Shown: positions 16,215-24,911, counted from the stretch's first letter. The stretch is 64,000 nt of DNA from Tabrizicola piscis (GCF_003940805.1 NZ_CP034328.1:1091001-1155000); one strand, 5' to 3'. Notes: generated by a model not told the origin, from the letters alone. Program-made: numbers and translations.

Positions 16215-17810
16215 CTATGCTGCACGGCGCTGGAAGACGACCCGGTAGCTGTAGGGACCGATTTCCTCGACCATAATCATGTCGCCTGCCCGCGCGCCAT
16301 TCCGCGCAAAGAACTCCCTGATCCAGCCACGCTTGCGGAAAAACTGCTTAGCCCCATCCAGATCGGTCATGACGACGGTTCCACCACCCCAGTCGACGGC
16401 AATTTCGCGCTGGGCGGCCGACGCGCGGTTCGATCCGCCAATCGCATCAGCCGGGAACTTGTCGAAAAAGCCCCGCAGATAGATGTGGTCATTGTCGATG
16501 TTGCCCTGCGTGATCTCGGTAGTCCCGATGGCACGTGCAGCATTCCGGAGTGTCTGGAGAACTGGAACATTCGGAGCGACCACCGGTGCTTCGGCCACGA
16601 TCACAGTGTCATCGTCGTCCTCGATCAAGTCGAAATCGTCGTCAATTTCGGCCCGGCTTGACCGAACCGGTTTCTGCAGCCTGACGGGCTGGCGACCTTC
16701 GGCACGCAAGACCACCTCAGCGGCGGCACGAGCATCTTCGCCCGCATCATGATGGTCGAACTCAAGCCCGAGATGCTGCTTGAGGCGGCCAAGACCATGC
16801 CCGCCATTTCCGCGCAACTCGGGCCATGCAGAACGCGCAACATGAACACTGTCGCACCACTCCCACTGTGGGACGTTAAGGCCGGAGTTGTCGCAGGCGG
16901 CCGCAACAGCGCTGCGATCAAAGCCGGAATGCTGATAGACGACGTGGCCTGCCAGCGCGTCCCGCAGCACCGGAAGCACTTCAGCAAAGGTCGGTGCGCC
17001 CTTTACCGTCCGGGCGCTGATCCCGTGCAGGTACGTGAAGACCCAGCGGTCAACCTGCGGGTCAACGTAGGTCATCCACGTCTCGATGGAATTGTCTGGA
17101 CGTACACAGGCCACGCCGATCTGGCAAATGCTGCCCCGGTCATTGTTGGCCGTCTCAACGTCCAGCGCGAAGAAGCGGAAGGGGCCCTTCGGAAAGGGCG
17201 TCACACGAGACTGAGGGACGGACGCAGGCTGCCGCGCAATCGAGGGAACGGGGCTGGCGGCTACGCCAAGGAACCGCCGGCGCTGCCGTTCGATTGCGGC
17301 ACGTTCCTGTGCCCCCCATCCAAGACGACGCAAAGTGGCGTCAACCAGGTCGGCGGGCTCATCATAGGTCTGCATCCTGCGCCGGTTCCAGGCAATGGCG
17401 TGCTCGGGTGCCATCGCGAGGACCTCAGCTTCCAGCCGCGCGATGTCCGCGGTATCGGGCAAAGCAAGCCAGACCGCGCGGCAATGATCGACGACGAACT
17501 CATTGCGCAACTTTTTGGCAAGGTCTCCGTCGACCTTGGTGGTCGCGTCCTTCCGTTCACGCCACATCCGGCCGGTGTTGTACATCTGCGAGAAGTAATG
17601 GCTCATGCCTTCCGATCCGGTGCGATGGCGCTGGTGGATCCGCTCATAGAAGGTCTGATCCGTGGAACTGGTCGATCCGATGTAGCGAAGATCGCCATGG
17701 TGATCGACCAGCCCGTAGAGGCCACGCGCATCCCGCGGCGCATGTACCGTCGGCCGCGGGGAAGTTTCGAGGAGCGCAGAGAGAAGGTCTTCGGGGATAA
17801 AGCGCATCAT
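16215..17810 (-). CDS. GIY-YIG nuclease / DEDDh exonuclease fusion protein
   Basis: About 531 residues. The N-terminal domain shows the GIY-YIG pattern (GLYGLVDHHGDLRYIGSTSS). A central DnaQ-like 3'-5' exonuclease has FFALDVETAN (Exo I), YQHSGFDRSAV (Exo II) and HDAGEDARAA (Exo III). After an acidic linker (DDDFDLIEDDDD) comes a C-terminal domain of about 90 residues (IYLRGFFDKFPADAIGG to the end) that may be a DNA-binding pseudobarrel. GGAG lies 4 nt before the first and 7 nt before the second of two adjacent ATGs. It is third gene of an operon. Combining endo- and exonuclease in one chain suggests DNA repair or degradation of invading DNA. Confidence 0.78.
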   Translation of the reverse strand: MMRFIPEDLLSALLETSPRPTVHAPRDARGLYGLVDHHGDLRYIGSTSSTDQTFYERIHQRHRTGSEGMSHYFSQMYNTGRMWRERKDATTKVDGDLAKKLRNEFVVDHCRAVWLALPDTADIARLEAEVLAMAPEHAIAWNRRRMQTYDEPADLVDATLRRLGWGAQERAAIERQRRRFLGVAASPVPSIARQPASVPQSRVTPFPKGPFRFFALDVETANNDRGSICQIGVACVRPDNSIETWMTYVDPQVDRWVFTYLHGISARTVKGAPTFAEVLPVLRDALAGHVVYQHSGFDRSAVAAACDNSGLNVPQWEWCDSVHVARSAWPELRGNGGHGLGRLKQHLGLEFDHHDAGEDARAAAEVVLRAEGRQPVRLQKPVRSSRAEIDDDFDLIEDDDDTVIVAEAPVVAPNVPVLQTLRNAARAIGTTEITQGNIDNDHIYLRGFFDKFPADAIGGSNRASAAQREIAVDWGGGTVVMTDLDGAKQFFRKRGWIREFFARNGARAGDMIMVEEIGPYSYRVVFQRRAA

Positions 17811-17821
17811 TGAACTCCGGA

Positions 17822-18772
17822 TCACATTGAAAGCAGCTGGCGGCGCTCGATGCGCTTCCAGTCGCGGCCGGAGACGATACCCCAGTTCCCCGCATCATTC
17901 GGGCGGCGCCAGCGCGGGGTCGCCATCTTCTGCAAGGCCCCGAGCGCGTCTTCGAAGGTCGGATGCGACACTTCCTCTCCCTTGGCTCCGATCATGAACT
18001 TGCCGCTGCGGGCAAGGCCGGGGTGGAAGAAGCTGCCGTCCGCTGCCACCGGGACGAACACGACATCATCGACGAAGTCGTTGCTTGCCGCTTCCGGCTC
18101 GACTTCGTCATCCTGCTGCCAGATGGAGGCAAAGTGCTCCTTGCGTCCCTTCAGCCATGCGGCTGCACTGGCGGCCGTCACGCGCTGGCCGACCTTTTCC
18201 AGCCCGCTGTCGTTACTAGACAGGATGTTCCGGATCCGGCCCTCGGTCACGCCGCCGAACAGGGCGAGCGACTGCAGATCGACATCGCCCTCACCACGAT
18301 CGATAGCATAACGCGACAACGCAAGCTGCGAGACAAGGTGAATGACTCCCTGGGGGTTAGGCTGAGCGAGCTGGCAAAAGTCCGCAATCTCTGTCGCCAG
18401 AGCTGCCACCCACTCGACACGCTTGGCCAGCGGAACCTCCGGATCGGTAATGCCGTAGAAGCCGTACAGTGCAGCATTGTCCAGCAGCTTGTCCGCTTCC
18501 CACCACTGGGTTGTCAGCGGCAAGTATTCCTCGAAGGCTTCTTCCCACGTGGACCCTTCGATATCGGGACCAGGCAGCATCTTGAAAAGATGCGGTGCGA
18601 CCGCTTCCCTGCCGAGAATCTTTTCGATGACGCGAAAGTGCCTCTCGAGGATCTCGAGAAGTTCCTTCCCGTAGTCCCAGTTGACGTTGCCGTATCCAGT
18701 CATTTCGCGATTGATCCACGACTGGTGGCGGTCTTCGACAGTCATTGCTTCGGGCGAGACGGGCAAGTTCAT
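17822..18772 (-). CDS. Hypothetical protein in nuclease-fusion operon
   Basis: A 316-residue soluble, acidic protein starting at MNLPVSPEAM with GAAGGAA upstream. No recognised domain. The C-terminus (ALGALQKMATPRWRRPNDAGNWGIVSG) recalls a small DNA/RNA-binding appendage, and residues 125-215 contain a helical segment (LALFGGVTEGRIRNILSSND) resembling an HTH, so it may be a regulator or specificity partner. Its stop lies 11 bp before the chosen start of the GIY-YIG fusion. Confidence 0.7.
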   Translation of the reverse strand: MNLPVSPEAMTVEDRHQSWINREMTGYGNVNWDYGKELLEILERHFRVIEKILGREAVAPHLFKMLPGPDIEGSTWEEAFEEYLPLTTQWWEADKLLDNAALYGFYGITDPEVPLAKRVEWVAALATEIADFCQLAQPNPQGVIHLVSQLALSRYAIDRGEGDVDLQSLALFGGVTEGRIRNILSSNDSGLEKVGQRVTAASAAAWLKGRKEHFASIWQQDDEVEPEAASNDFVDDVVFVPVAADGSFFHPGLARSGKFMIGAKGEEVSHPTFEDALGALQKMATPRWRRPNDAGNWGIVSGRDWKRIERRQLLSM

Positions 18773-18783
18773 GTTCAGTTCCT

Positions 18784-18972
18784 TCAAGCGTGCAGGCGGC
18801 GGATAGCGGCACGGAGGTTGTGGCGTGCGCGGTGATCAGAGGGCGTGGAAGCCGCAATGAGAAACCCTCTCTCGAAATGAAGGGCGTAATGCCGACCACG
18901 CGGCTCGATGCCGAGCAAGGACACGCCCTCGGCGTGGCACAGCTGCTGGTATTCCCTGACGACCTTGCGCAT
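18784..18972 (-). CDS. Small basic hypothetical protein
   Basis: A 62-residue protein, start ATG 18972 because GGAG sits 8 nt upstream; longer starts would overlap the promoter. The sequence (GRHYALHFERGFLIAASTPSDHRARHN) resembles small phage-associated proteins and weakly the HicA-type dsRBD fold. It is the first gene of the operon, followed by the 316-residue gene after 11 bp. Function unknown. Confidence 0.6.
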   Translation of the reverse strand: MRKVVREYQQLCHAEGVSLLGIEPRGRHYALHFERGFLIAASTPSDHRARHNLRAAIRRLHA

Positions 18973-19007
18973 GAGGCCAACTCCGTGAAATGACATTTGT
19001 TGAATCA

Positions 19008-19036
19008 TGTATATCTGCGCTTGGCGGATTCGTCAA
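19008..19036 (-). promoter_or_regulatory. Sigma70-type promoter for nuclease-fusion operon
   Basis: TTGACG and TATACA separated by exactly 17 bp on the minus strand (-35 at 19036-19031, -10 at 19013-19008). This is a strong match to consensus, about 36 bp upstream of the 62-residue gene. Confidence 0.7.
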
Positions 19037-19450
19037 TATCGTTACTTCACGTTTAACGAATTTTACCACTTGCGATCCCAAGGCTGTCGATGCGCCTTCG
19101 CATTACGCAATAAACCATTTAATATCAGTATCTTGCAAGTTTCCGCCGCCTGCGGGGCCAACGCCAAATCCAAGGGATGGCACATTCACACACGCTATGG
19201 GGCTTATCCACAACAACATTTTCTCCTCCCCCTTGCTCCGAAGCGAGCGCCCGTGCAGGTTGTGCTGGTGGGGAGAGCAGTCCTCAACCAAAAGCAAAGC
19301 AGGTCTATCGGAAAAGCAGTTTCGGCGGCTAAAGGCGCGACAGCGCCTCTTATGTCGTTGTGTCCGGTCACTTACCCCGCGCCATCGAGGCGCGGGCTGC
19401 AGGCGGTTTGAGCACAGATCATCCTCGGTTCATTGGAGGATGCCTCAGAC
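19037..19450. other. Intergenic region between divergent operons
   Basis: No gene is supported in this 414-bp stretch. It contains a GC hairpin (GCGCCATCGAGGCGC around 19380-19394) and the Shine-Dalgarno GGAGG ahead of 19451. The left part is AT-rich, as expected for a control region. Confidence 0.4.
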
Positions 19451-20050
19451 ATGTCTTTGCCGCCCCGCGTTTACTTCACCCTTCACGAAGCCTCTGCGCG
19501 CTGGGGCTGCAACATCGCAGATATAGCCGGGTGGGCCGATGCAGGCAGATTCCGGATCCTGACCGGCATTACCGCGGTCCGCTGCGGCGACGAGGTCATT
19601 GCAGGCAAGGTTACCTTGTCGCCAATGGAGTTGATGCCGCTCTTCCGGCGTTGCGGGACGGGGCCATCGGAAGGGATCATGCGGCGCATCCAGCCTGCCG
19701 GGCGTCAGGATTGGTTGCTGATCACCGATCCAGTGTGCGGCATAACGGTGGCGGTGGCTGATATGGTGATCATGGCAGAAGAGGTTCACGCCTTCGAGGA
19801 CGAGAACGACATGATCCGACGCGTGGCGGCCGGGCCCGGAGTTTCAACCTCCTATGATTGGGAAGGAATGAACATCGCGCTGATCGTGCGCATTTTCGAT
19901 CGCGGTCTGCCCGAAACCCAAGCCGACCTGGTTGCCGAGATGCAGGAATGGTTTGCGGACCGGTCGGACGGCAAGAAGATGCCCGACAGCCGGAGCATTC
20001 GGCGGCGGATCACGCCGATATGGAGGGCGTTGCAACGCGGGGACGCGTGA
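19451..20050 (+). CDS. MerR-like HTH protein next to integrase
   Basis: A 199-residue protein whose N-terminus (VYFTLHEASARWGCNIADIAGWADAGRF) fits an excisionase/MerR-type winged helix. The rest has no known domain, ending in the basic SRSIRRRITPIW. GGAGG lies 11 nt before the chosen ATG; a TTG six codons earlier is possible. It is convergent with the integrase, and such genes commonly accompany integrases in Rhodobacteraceae prophages, so a recombination or transcription control role is inferred. Confidence 0.65.
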   Translation: MSLPPRVYFTLHEASARWGCNIADIAGWADAGRFRILTGITAVRCGDEVIAGKVTLSPMELMPLFRRCGTGPSEGIMRRIQPAGRQDWLLITDPVCGITVAVADMVIMAEEVHAFEDENDMIRRVAAGPGVSTSYDWEGMNIALIVRIFDRGLPETQADLVAEMQEWFADRSDGKKMPDSRSIRRRITPIWRALQRGDA

Positions 20051-20075
20051 TGATCCCGGTCCGTGCCTGCCCGGA

Positions 20076-21341
20076 TCACGCGGTCTTTCGGCCACCGTGA
20101 TCGTCAGCATCGTGAACCAACCGGGGCTTTGGCCGGAAGGCGCTCGCCACAGCATCGACACCCGCGCGCAGGGGTGAGTCCATCAGGTGGGCGTAGCGCA
20201 GGGTGGTCTGCATCTGGCTGTGGCCCAGCAGCTTGCCAATCATTTCCAGCGAAGCGCCGCCGCTGACCAGCAGCGAGGCAAAGGTGTGGCGCAGGTCGTG
20301 GATGTGGACTTCCTGCAATCCGCATTCCTTCTGGAGCTGCGCCCAGAACCGCCGTACCTCCTGCACCGGCTGGCCGGGCGTGTCGCCGGGGAACAGCCAC
20401 GGCGTACCGCGCGGAACCATCAACTGGCGCTGGCGCACGATGGTGGCGGTTTCATCCGAGATTGGCACACGATGGACCCGGCGCTGTTTCGTCATGGCGG
20501 GTGGCTTTGACCAGCTCATGTGTTCAAGGTTGAACTGTTCAAATCGCGCCTGCCGAACCTCGCCCAGACGGGCGCCGGTCAGCATGCACATGCGGATGAT
20601 ATCGGCAGCGCGGCGGTCCTCTGCAGCGTCGAGGGCTGCAGCGAGGCTGTTGATCTCATCCTTTGACAGGAACCGCTCCCGCGCTGTTTCAATCCGGCGA
20701 TGGAAGCGCTGGGCGGGATTGTCCTCGCACCACCCCCATTCGACCGCCAAGGTAAACATCTTGCGCAGAACTTCCCCGATGCGGTTGGCGCGCACCGGCG
20801 TAGGCTTTGCTGGTTGCAGTTTCCTGGCCCGGTTGTTGGGCTTTTCCTTGTGCGGCCGGGCCCGACCCTCGGCCACCTTGTTCAAGAGCTTGTCGACGTC
20901 GGTCGAGGTGATTTCCGTCACCAGCTTCCGGCCCCAGACCGGAGCCACCATCTTCGCCAGCGCGGACTTCTGGTCAGACGCATTGCGCTCGGCCAGCTTC
21001 GGCAGGTGCTGGGCGCAGTAGCGTTCTATCAGATCGTCCACGCGCGGCGCTTCGCGCAACGCCCCGCGCTGGGCCAGCGGATCCGCACCGGCGTCGATTT
21101 CGCGGCGGATTTCCTTGGCCCGCTCTCGTGCCGCCGACACTGACCATTCCGGCCAGCGCCCGAAGGTCATCCGGCGCTGGCGACCGGCATGGCGATAGTC
21201 GAGGGTGAAGGCCCGCCCGCCGCCGCGGTAGATGCAGGCGGCAAACCCACGGACTTCCGTGTCGAAGATCTGGTAGTCGCGCCCCACGACGGGTTCGGCT
21301 TCGCGGAGCACTTTTTCGGTCAGCTTGATGCGTTCGGGCAT
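20076..21341 (-). CDS. Tyrosine recombinase / phage-type integrase
   Basis: A 421-residue site-specific recombinase. The N-terminal DUF4102-type arm-binding domain (LTEKVLREAEPVVGRDYQIFDTEV) is followed by a core-binding SAM-like region and the catalytic domain with Arg in MLTGARLGEVR, HDLRHTFAS (H-x-x-R), LLGHSQMQT and nucleophile Tyr in TLRYAHL. AAGAAGGA precedes ATG 21341. It is the only integrase in the window, so it is the best candidate for the tRNA-fMet integration, although it lies 6 kb from the nearest att copy. Convergent with the HTH gene; divergent from the excisionase-like gene across a region with a long inverted repeat. Confidence 0.93.
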   Translation of the reverse strand: MPERIKLTEKVLREAEPVVGRDYQIFDTEVRGFAACIYRGGGRAFTLDYRHAGRQRRMTFGRWPEWSVSAARERAKEIRREIDAGADPLAQRGALREAPRVDDLIERYCAQHLPKLAERNASDQKSALAKMVAPVWGRKLVTEITSTDVDKLLNKVAEGRARPHKEKPNNRARKLQPAKPTPVRANRIGEVLRKMFTLAVEWGWCEDNPAQRFHRRIETARERFLSKDEINSLAAALDAAEDRRAADIIRMCMLTGARLGEVRQARFEQFNLEHMSWSKPPAMTKQRRVHRVPISDETATIVRQRQLMVPRGTPWLFPGDTPGQPVQEVRRFWAQLQKECGLQEVHIHDLRHTFASLLVSGGASLEMIGKLLGHSQMQTTLRYAHLMDSPLRAGVDAVASAFRPKPRLVHDADDHGGRKTA

Positions 21342-21410
21342 GCGTTTGATCCTTCTTGCATCCGACATGAGGCGTGGTTCCGCCGCACTATCAAGGCAAG
21401 CATGGGGATG

Positions 21411-21477
21411 CGGGTGGCGGGAAGGCGCAGGGTGGCGGAAAGGTCGCGCTGTGTGCGCCACCCCTTGTTTCATTGGG
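21411..21477 (+). repeat. 66-bp inverted repeat, left arm
   Basis: Pairs with 21781-21846 on the other strand with about 80% identity; both outer ends are nearly perfect (GCGCCACCCCTTGTTTCATT at one, GGTGGCGGGAAGGCGCA at the other). The arms lie about 70-80 bp from the starts of the integrase and excisionase-like genes respectively. Between them (21478-21780) are further GCCACC/GGTGGC sites and no gene. Confidence 0.75.
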
Positions 21478-21780
21478 ACTTGAGCACTGGCCGGGCCGGT
21501 CATGGACGCGCGCTACCAAGCCCAACCCTGCCGTCTTCAGCCGCCAATATGCCGTCAAGTTGAAATCGGGGCTGTAAAGCATGCGGGCCCAGTAAATCTT
21601 CAAGCAATTCAATGGGTGGCAGAGGTGCCGTGCGGGATGCCACCCCCTCTTTGCCTGCCAATGCCGGTCAATCACCTGTAGATCCGGTTGTTCGCAGGTG
21701 TTTGCAGCTTTGGCGTCCATTTGGCCCATTGGCCACGACGGCTTGCCCAACCCCACGCCACGCCGCCCGACGCGCAAAAC

Positions 21781-21846
21781 CTAATGAAACAAGGGGTGGC
21801 GCGAGGGGGCGTTCCTTTGCGCCACCTTGCGCCTTCCCGCCACCCC
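21781..21846 (-). repeat. 66-bp inverted repeat, right arm
   Basis: Right partner of 21411-21477. Each arm contains, facing the neighbouring gene, an ATG-AAA-CAA-GGG-GTG-GC start that stays open into that gene's frame. Both genes thus share the same duplicated leader, with peptide beginning MKQGVA. Confidence 0.75.
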
Positions 21847-21924
21847 TTCGGCCCTGCGCTCACTGGTCTCTGCAACCGCCCCCTGACGCCCGCCGTCAAA
21901 AGGGCCCGGAAGAGGGAGACCCCA

Positions 21925-22182
21925 ATGCCACGCCTTGGATCAATGCCAGACCCGAAGGACAAACCCCGCACGCTGCTGGTCGGCTGGATCAGCCGTCTTG
22001 ATCTCGCCGTGGAACTCGGCCTGTCGATTGACACGCTGCGCCGTTGGGAGGCCCAGCGCACCGGTCCTGCCTGCGTCCGCGCCGGGCGGAAGGTCTACTA
22101 CCGTCGCGCAGCCATCGAGGAATGGCTGGAGGAGCAAGAGCAAGCTGCCCCGCGTCGCCGTCGTGCCGGAGGGCGCCGCTGA
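21925..22182 (+). CDS. Excisionase-like HTH protein
   Basis: An 85-residue protein with a MerR/excisionase winged helix: ISRLDLAVELGLSIDTLRRWEAQRTGPACV and RKVYYRRAAIEEWLEEQE, with a basic RRRRAGGRR tail. GAGGGAGA precedes the ATG. It probably directs excision or early transcription. It heads the early operon; its stop overlaps the next ATG by one base (TGATG). Confidence 0.78.
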   Translation: MPRLGSMPDPKDKPRTLLVGWISRLDLAVELGLSIDTLRRWEAQRTGPACVRAGRKVYYRRAAIEEWLEEQEQAAPRRRRAGGRR

Positions 22183-22421
22183 TGCATCTGCACCCCCGCA
22201 ACTCCGACTGGCCCGCTGACCGTGTCGCCGAGGCCCGCGACGTCATCGCCGATGTCGCCCACCACAGCGACCACCTGATCCGACTCGCCTGCAATGTCCT
22301 TGTCACCCATGGCGACACCGCGGCCGAGAGGAAGGACGCCCGGGTGCTGCTGGTGGTGATCGATGCGCGGCGACCAGTGCAGCGCGCGCAGCGCGATGAC
22401 AACGAGAGGGCCGCACGATGA
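22182..22421 (+). CDS. Small phage early protein
   Basis: A 79-residue protein (MHLHPRNSDWPADRV), starting on the last base of the preceding stop and ending in ATGA overlap with the VRR-NUC gene. The core AEARDVIADVAHHSDHLIRLA is helical. Function unknown; the overlaps are good evidence that it is real. Confidence 0.65.
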   Translation: MHLHPRNSDWPADRVAEARDVIADVAHHSDHLIRLACNVLVTHGDTAAERKDARVLLVVIDARRPVQRAQRDDNERAAR

Positions 22422-22810
22422 ACCGTCGCAGCACACCCGAGGCGGACGCCCAGCGCGCCATCGTCCAGGCATTGCGCTTTGCCCTGCCCCGCGATGCCAT
22501 CGTCCACCATTGCGCCAATGAGGTGACCGAACCCGGTCCTCGCGGCGCAAAACGTCAGGCGATCCTGGTCGGCATGGGCGTGCATGCTGGTTTTGCAGAT
22601 CTGATGGTGATCTGCGATGGGCGCGTCCTGTTTCTGGAACTGAAGGCACCCAAGGGGCGATTGCGCCCCGACCAGGAGGCGTTCCGTGATGACGTGCTGG
22701 CACAGGGCTTAGGCTGGGCGCTGGTCCGCAGCCTGGACGATGCGCTTGGCGCTTTGGCCGATCATGGTTTCACCAGCCGTGTCCGCCCGGCGCGGAGGAC
22801 GGCACCATGA
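22418..22810 (+). CDS. VRR-NUC domain nuclease
   Basis: A 130-residue protein consisting of a VRR-NUC (PD-(D/E)XK-type) domain: EADAQRAIVQALRF, GFADLMVI with catalytic Asp, and LFLELKAPKGRLRPDQ with the ExK pair. Stand-alone VRR-NUC proteins of phages are thought to cut branched DNA. It overlaps both neighbours by ATGA. Confidence 0.88.
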   Translation: MNRRSTPEADAQRAIVQALRFALPRDAIVHHCANEVTEPGPRGAKRQAILVGMGVHAGFADLMVICDGRVLFLELKAPKGRLRPDQEAFRDDVLAQGLGWALVRSLDDALGALADHGFTSRVRPARRTAP

Positions 22811-23757
22811 GCCACAAGGCAACTGTCTGGGCCATCCAGCAGCGCGGGCTGAAACCCGCCACCAAGATCGTGCTCTGGTTCCTCTGCGACCGGCACAATC
22901 CGGATTTTGGCTGTTTTCCGACGCAGGCGCGTCTGGCGGACGATGCGGAAATGTCGATCTCTGCCCTGAACGAACACCTCGCGCGGCTCGAGGAGTTGCG
23001 CCTGATCCACCGCGTTCGTGTCCATGATCCGCGCACCCACAAGCGGCAGGCCACACGCTACATCCTGGGGTTCGAGGATGGTTTTCCACAAGAGCCAACT
23101 CCGGAAACCGGAGACGGCTTTTCGGGAATGGACGAGGAACAAGACGACGACCCAACTCCGGATTCCGGACATGGAGCCATCTCCGGATTTTCGGCAAAGC
23201 CATCTCCGGATTTTGCCGAAAGCCATCTCCGGAATCCGGAGACTAACCTTGTAAGAGAACCTTTAAGTAAACCTGTAAAGGAGGAGGAGGGCGCGCAGGC
23301 GCGTGATGCGATCTCGGATCAGTTTTTCGGGGAAGTGCTCGACGCGCTGGGCCTCGACCCCGGCGCCCTGCCCGGCTGGTGGCAGGGCTGGCCACCCCGG
23401 CTGCACGTGCAGCGCTGGCGCGACGAGTTGGGAATGTCCGAGGCAGAGATCGTCGCTACTGCCGAGGCATCCCGACAAGAGCATCCCGAACCGCCCGATG
23501 GGCCGAAAGCGCTGGACCGCGCCATGCAGCGCGCCGCCCAGCGCAAGGTCGAAGCTGCCGGGCAGAAACGTCGCAAGCGGAAATCAGAATCGGCACCGGC
23601 GGCAAAGCCGATCACCGACCTGCCCGCCTTTTACGCCAGGATCGTCAACGCGGACGGATATCTGCCGGTCAGTGCGATCAGCAACACCATGCGCGATGCA
23701 ATGCTGGGCCGGGGGCTGGTTACCGCCGAACGCCTGCGCGAGCGGGGGATCCGGTGA
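22807..23757 (+). CDS. Phage replication-initiation-like protein with HTH domain
   Basis: A 316-residue protein. The N-terminal winged helix (GLKPATKIVLWFLCDRHNPD ... LNEHLARLEELRLIHRVRV) is typical of phage replication O-like and plasmid replication proteins. A low-complexity Pro/Gly/Asp linker (residues about 95-150) is encoded by repeated DNA, and a C-terminal helical part contains a basic RKRKSE segment. By analogy with lambda O, the linker-encoding repeats may be the origin. It overlaps the VRR-NUC gene (ATGA) and abuts dcm. Confidence 0.7.
   Translation: MSHKATVWAIQQRGLKPATKIVLWFLCDRHNPDFGCFPTQARLADDAEMSISALNEHLARLEELRLIHRVRVHDPRTHKRQATRYILGFEDGFPQEPTPETGDGFSGMDEEQDDDPTPDSGHGAISGFSAKPSPDFAESHLRNPETNLVREPLSKPVKEEEGAQARDAISDQFFGEVLDALGLDPGALPGWWQGWPPRLHVQRWRDELGMSEAEIVATAEASRQEHPEPPDGPKALDRAMQRAAQRKVEAAGQKRRKRKSESAPAAKPITDLPAFYARIVNADGYLPVSAISNTMRDAMLGRGLVTAERLRERGIR
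23095..23240 (+). repeat. Iteron-like repeats inside the replication gene
   Basis: Five copies of an ACTCCGGA/ATCTCCGGA motif: starts near 23095, 23151, 23177, 23200 and 23223. The last three are spaced exactly 23 bp apart and share CCATCTCCGGA; the middle two also share ATTTT. CCGGA half-sites form small palindromes. They resemble the initiator-binding iterons that lie within lambda O. Confidence 0.65.
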
Positions 23758-23762
23758 ATGGC

Positions 23763-24911
23763 ATGGTGTCACGTCCCCGGCACGGATTGTCCCTCTGCGC
23801 AGGCGGCGGAGGCTTGGATCTGGGCCTCATGCTTGCCGAACCCGGCTTTCACACCCGCGCCTTTGTCGAATGGGAGGACTGGCCGCGCAGCGTCCTCATC
23901 GCATCACAGCGCGAAGGATACTTCGCACCCGCGCCAATCTGGGATGATGTTCGCAGTTTCGATGCCCGGCCCTTTCTCGGGGCCTTCGACATCGTCCTTG
24001 CCGGATACCCCTGCCAGCCATTTAGTGCCGCTGGCAAACGCGAGGGTGCCAACGACCCCCGCCACCTCTGGCCAGAGGTTGCCCGCATCATCCGGGAATG
24101 CTCCCCCGAATGGGTCTTCCTCGAAAACGTCCCCGGCCACGTCACCCTCGGCCTTGAAGCCGTCCTGCGAGAGCTTTCGGGACTGGACTACACGCCTGCG
24201 GCAGGCCTGTTCTCGGCGGCAGAAGTCGGTGCGCCGCATCAGCGGCTGCGCATCTTCATCCTGGCTCGCACAAATGAGCCTCCATCCTGGCACCTCAAGC
24301 TACAACCCGGCAGGGAACAGCGACTTCACCCGCAAGGCGGAAGCGCTGGCGCTGGGCATCACCAACCGGTCGACGCCGAAAGCGACGGATGGCGCGAAGG
24401 GCGGGCCGGGCCAGAACTTTGGCTCGGGCGGCACGCCACCCCTGCCAGCACAGGCTGCGCAATGGCCGACACCAGCGGCGCAGAATTGCAAAGGATCCAG
24501 CGAGGCCAGCATCACCCGGGCCGATGGCAAATCCCGGATGGACATCCTGCATTACCGGGCGGAACAGGGCTTCACCCGCCCGGCCCCGGCGATCACGTCG
24601 GATGGGCGGCGGTCCTCGCCGCACGCCCTGATCTCGCGCCCGCTTTGGGCTTCGATGATTGCCTCGCATGGGCGCGTCGCATGTCGGCGGATCCTGAAGG
24701 GACGTGCGCGGCGGCGGTTGAACCCGCTCTTCGTCGGATGGCTGATGGGCTGGCCCATCGGGCACGCGCTCTGCGCCTGCTCGGCAACGGAGTTCACCCT
24801 CTGGCAGCAGCGCATGCGTGGCGCTCTCTCGCAGCTGCCTATGGCCTCGGGCCCGTGGATCTGGCGACCGACGGATCAAGCCCAGCGCCCGGTGCAGACG
24901 GATTTCCTTGA
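23763..24911 (+). CDS. dcm: DNA cytosine-5 methyltransferase (phage type)
   Basis: About 382 residues. Motif I is LCAGGGGLDLGL, motif IV GYPCQPFSAAG with catalytic Cys, motif VI VFLENVPGH, motif VIII GAPHQRLRIF and motif X LRLLGNGVHPLAAAHAW. It methylates cytosine C5 in an unknown target, perhaps protecting the element from host restriction. The start is ATG 23763; a GTG at 23754 overlapping the previous stop (GTGA) is an alternative. From 24274 on, the same DNA also encodes a second protein in another frame. Confidence 0.85.
   Translation: MVSRPRHGLSLCAGGGGLDLGLMLAEPGFHTRAFVEWEDWPRSVLIASQREGYFAPAPIWDDVRSFDARPFLGAFDIVLAGYPCQPFSAAGKREGANDPRHLWPEVARIIRECSPEWVFLENVPGHVTLGLEAVLRELSGLDYTPAAGLFSAAEVGAPHQRLRIFILARTNEPPSWHLKLQPGREQRLHPQGGSAGAGHHQPVDAESDGWREGRAGPELWLGRHATPASTGCAMADTSGAELQRIQRGQHHPGRWQIPDGHPALPGGTGLHPPGPGDHVGWAAVLAARPDLAPALGFDDCLAWARRMSADPEGTCAAAVEPALRRMADGLAHRARALRLLGNGVHPLAAAHAWRSLAAAYGLGPVDLATDGSSPAPGADGFP

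Noticed and set aside
16749..17813. 354-codon frame antisense to the GIY-YIG fusion
   Set aside because: Shadow of a gene with identifiable nuclease motifs; no start signal or domain.
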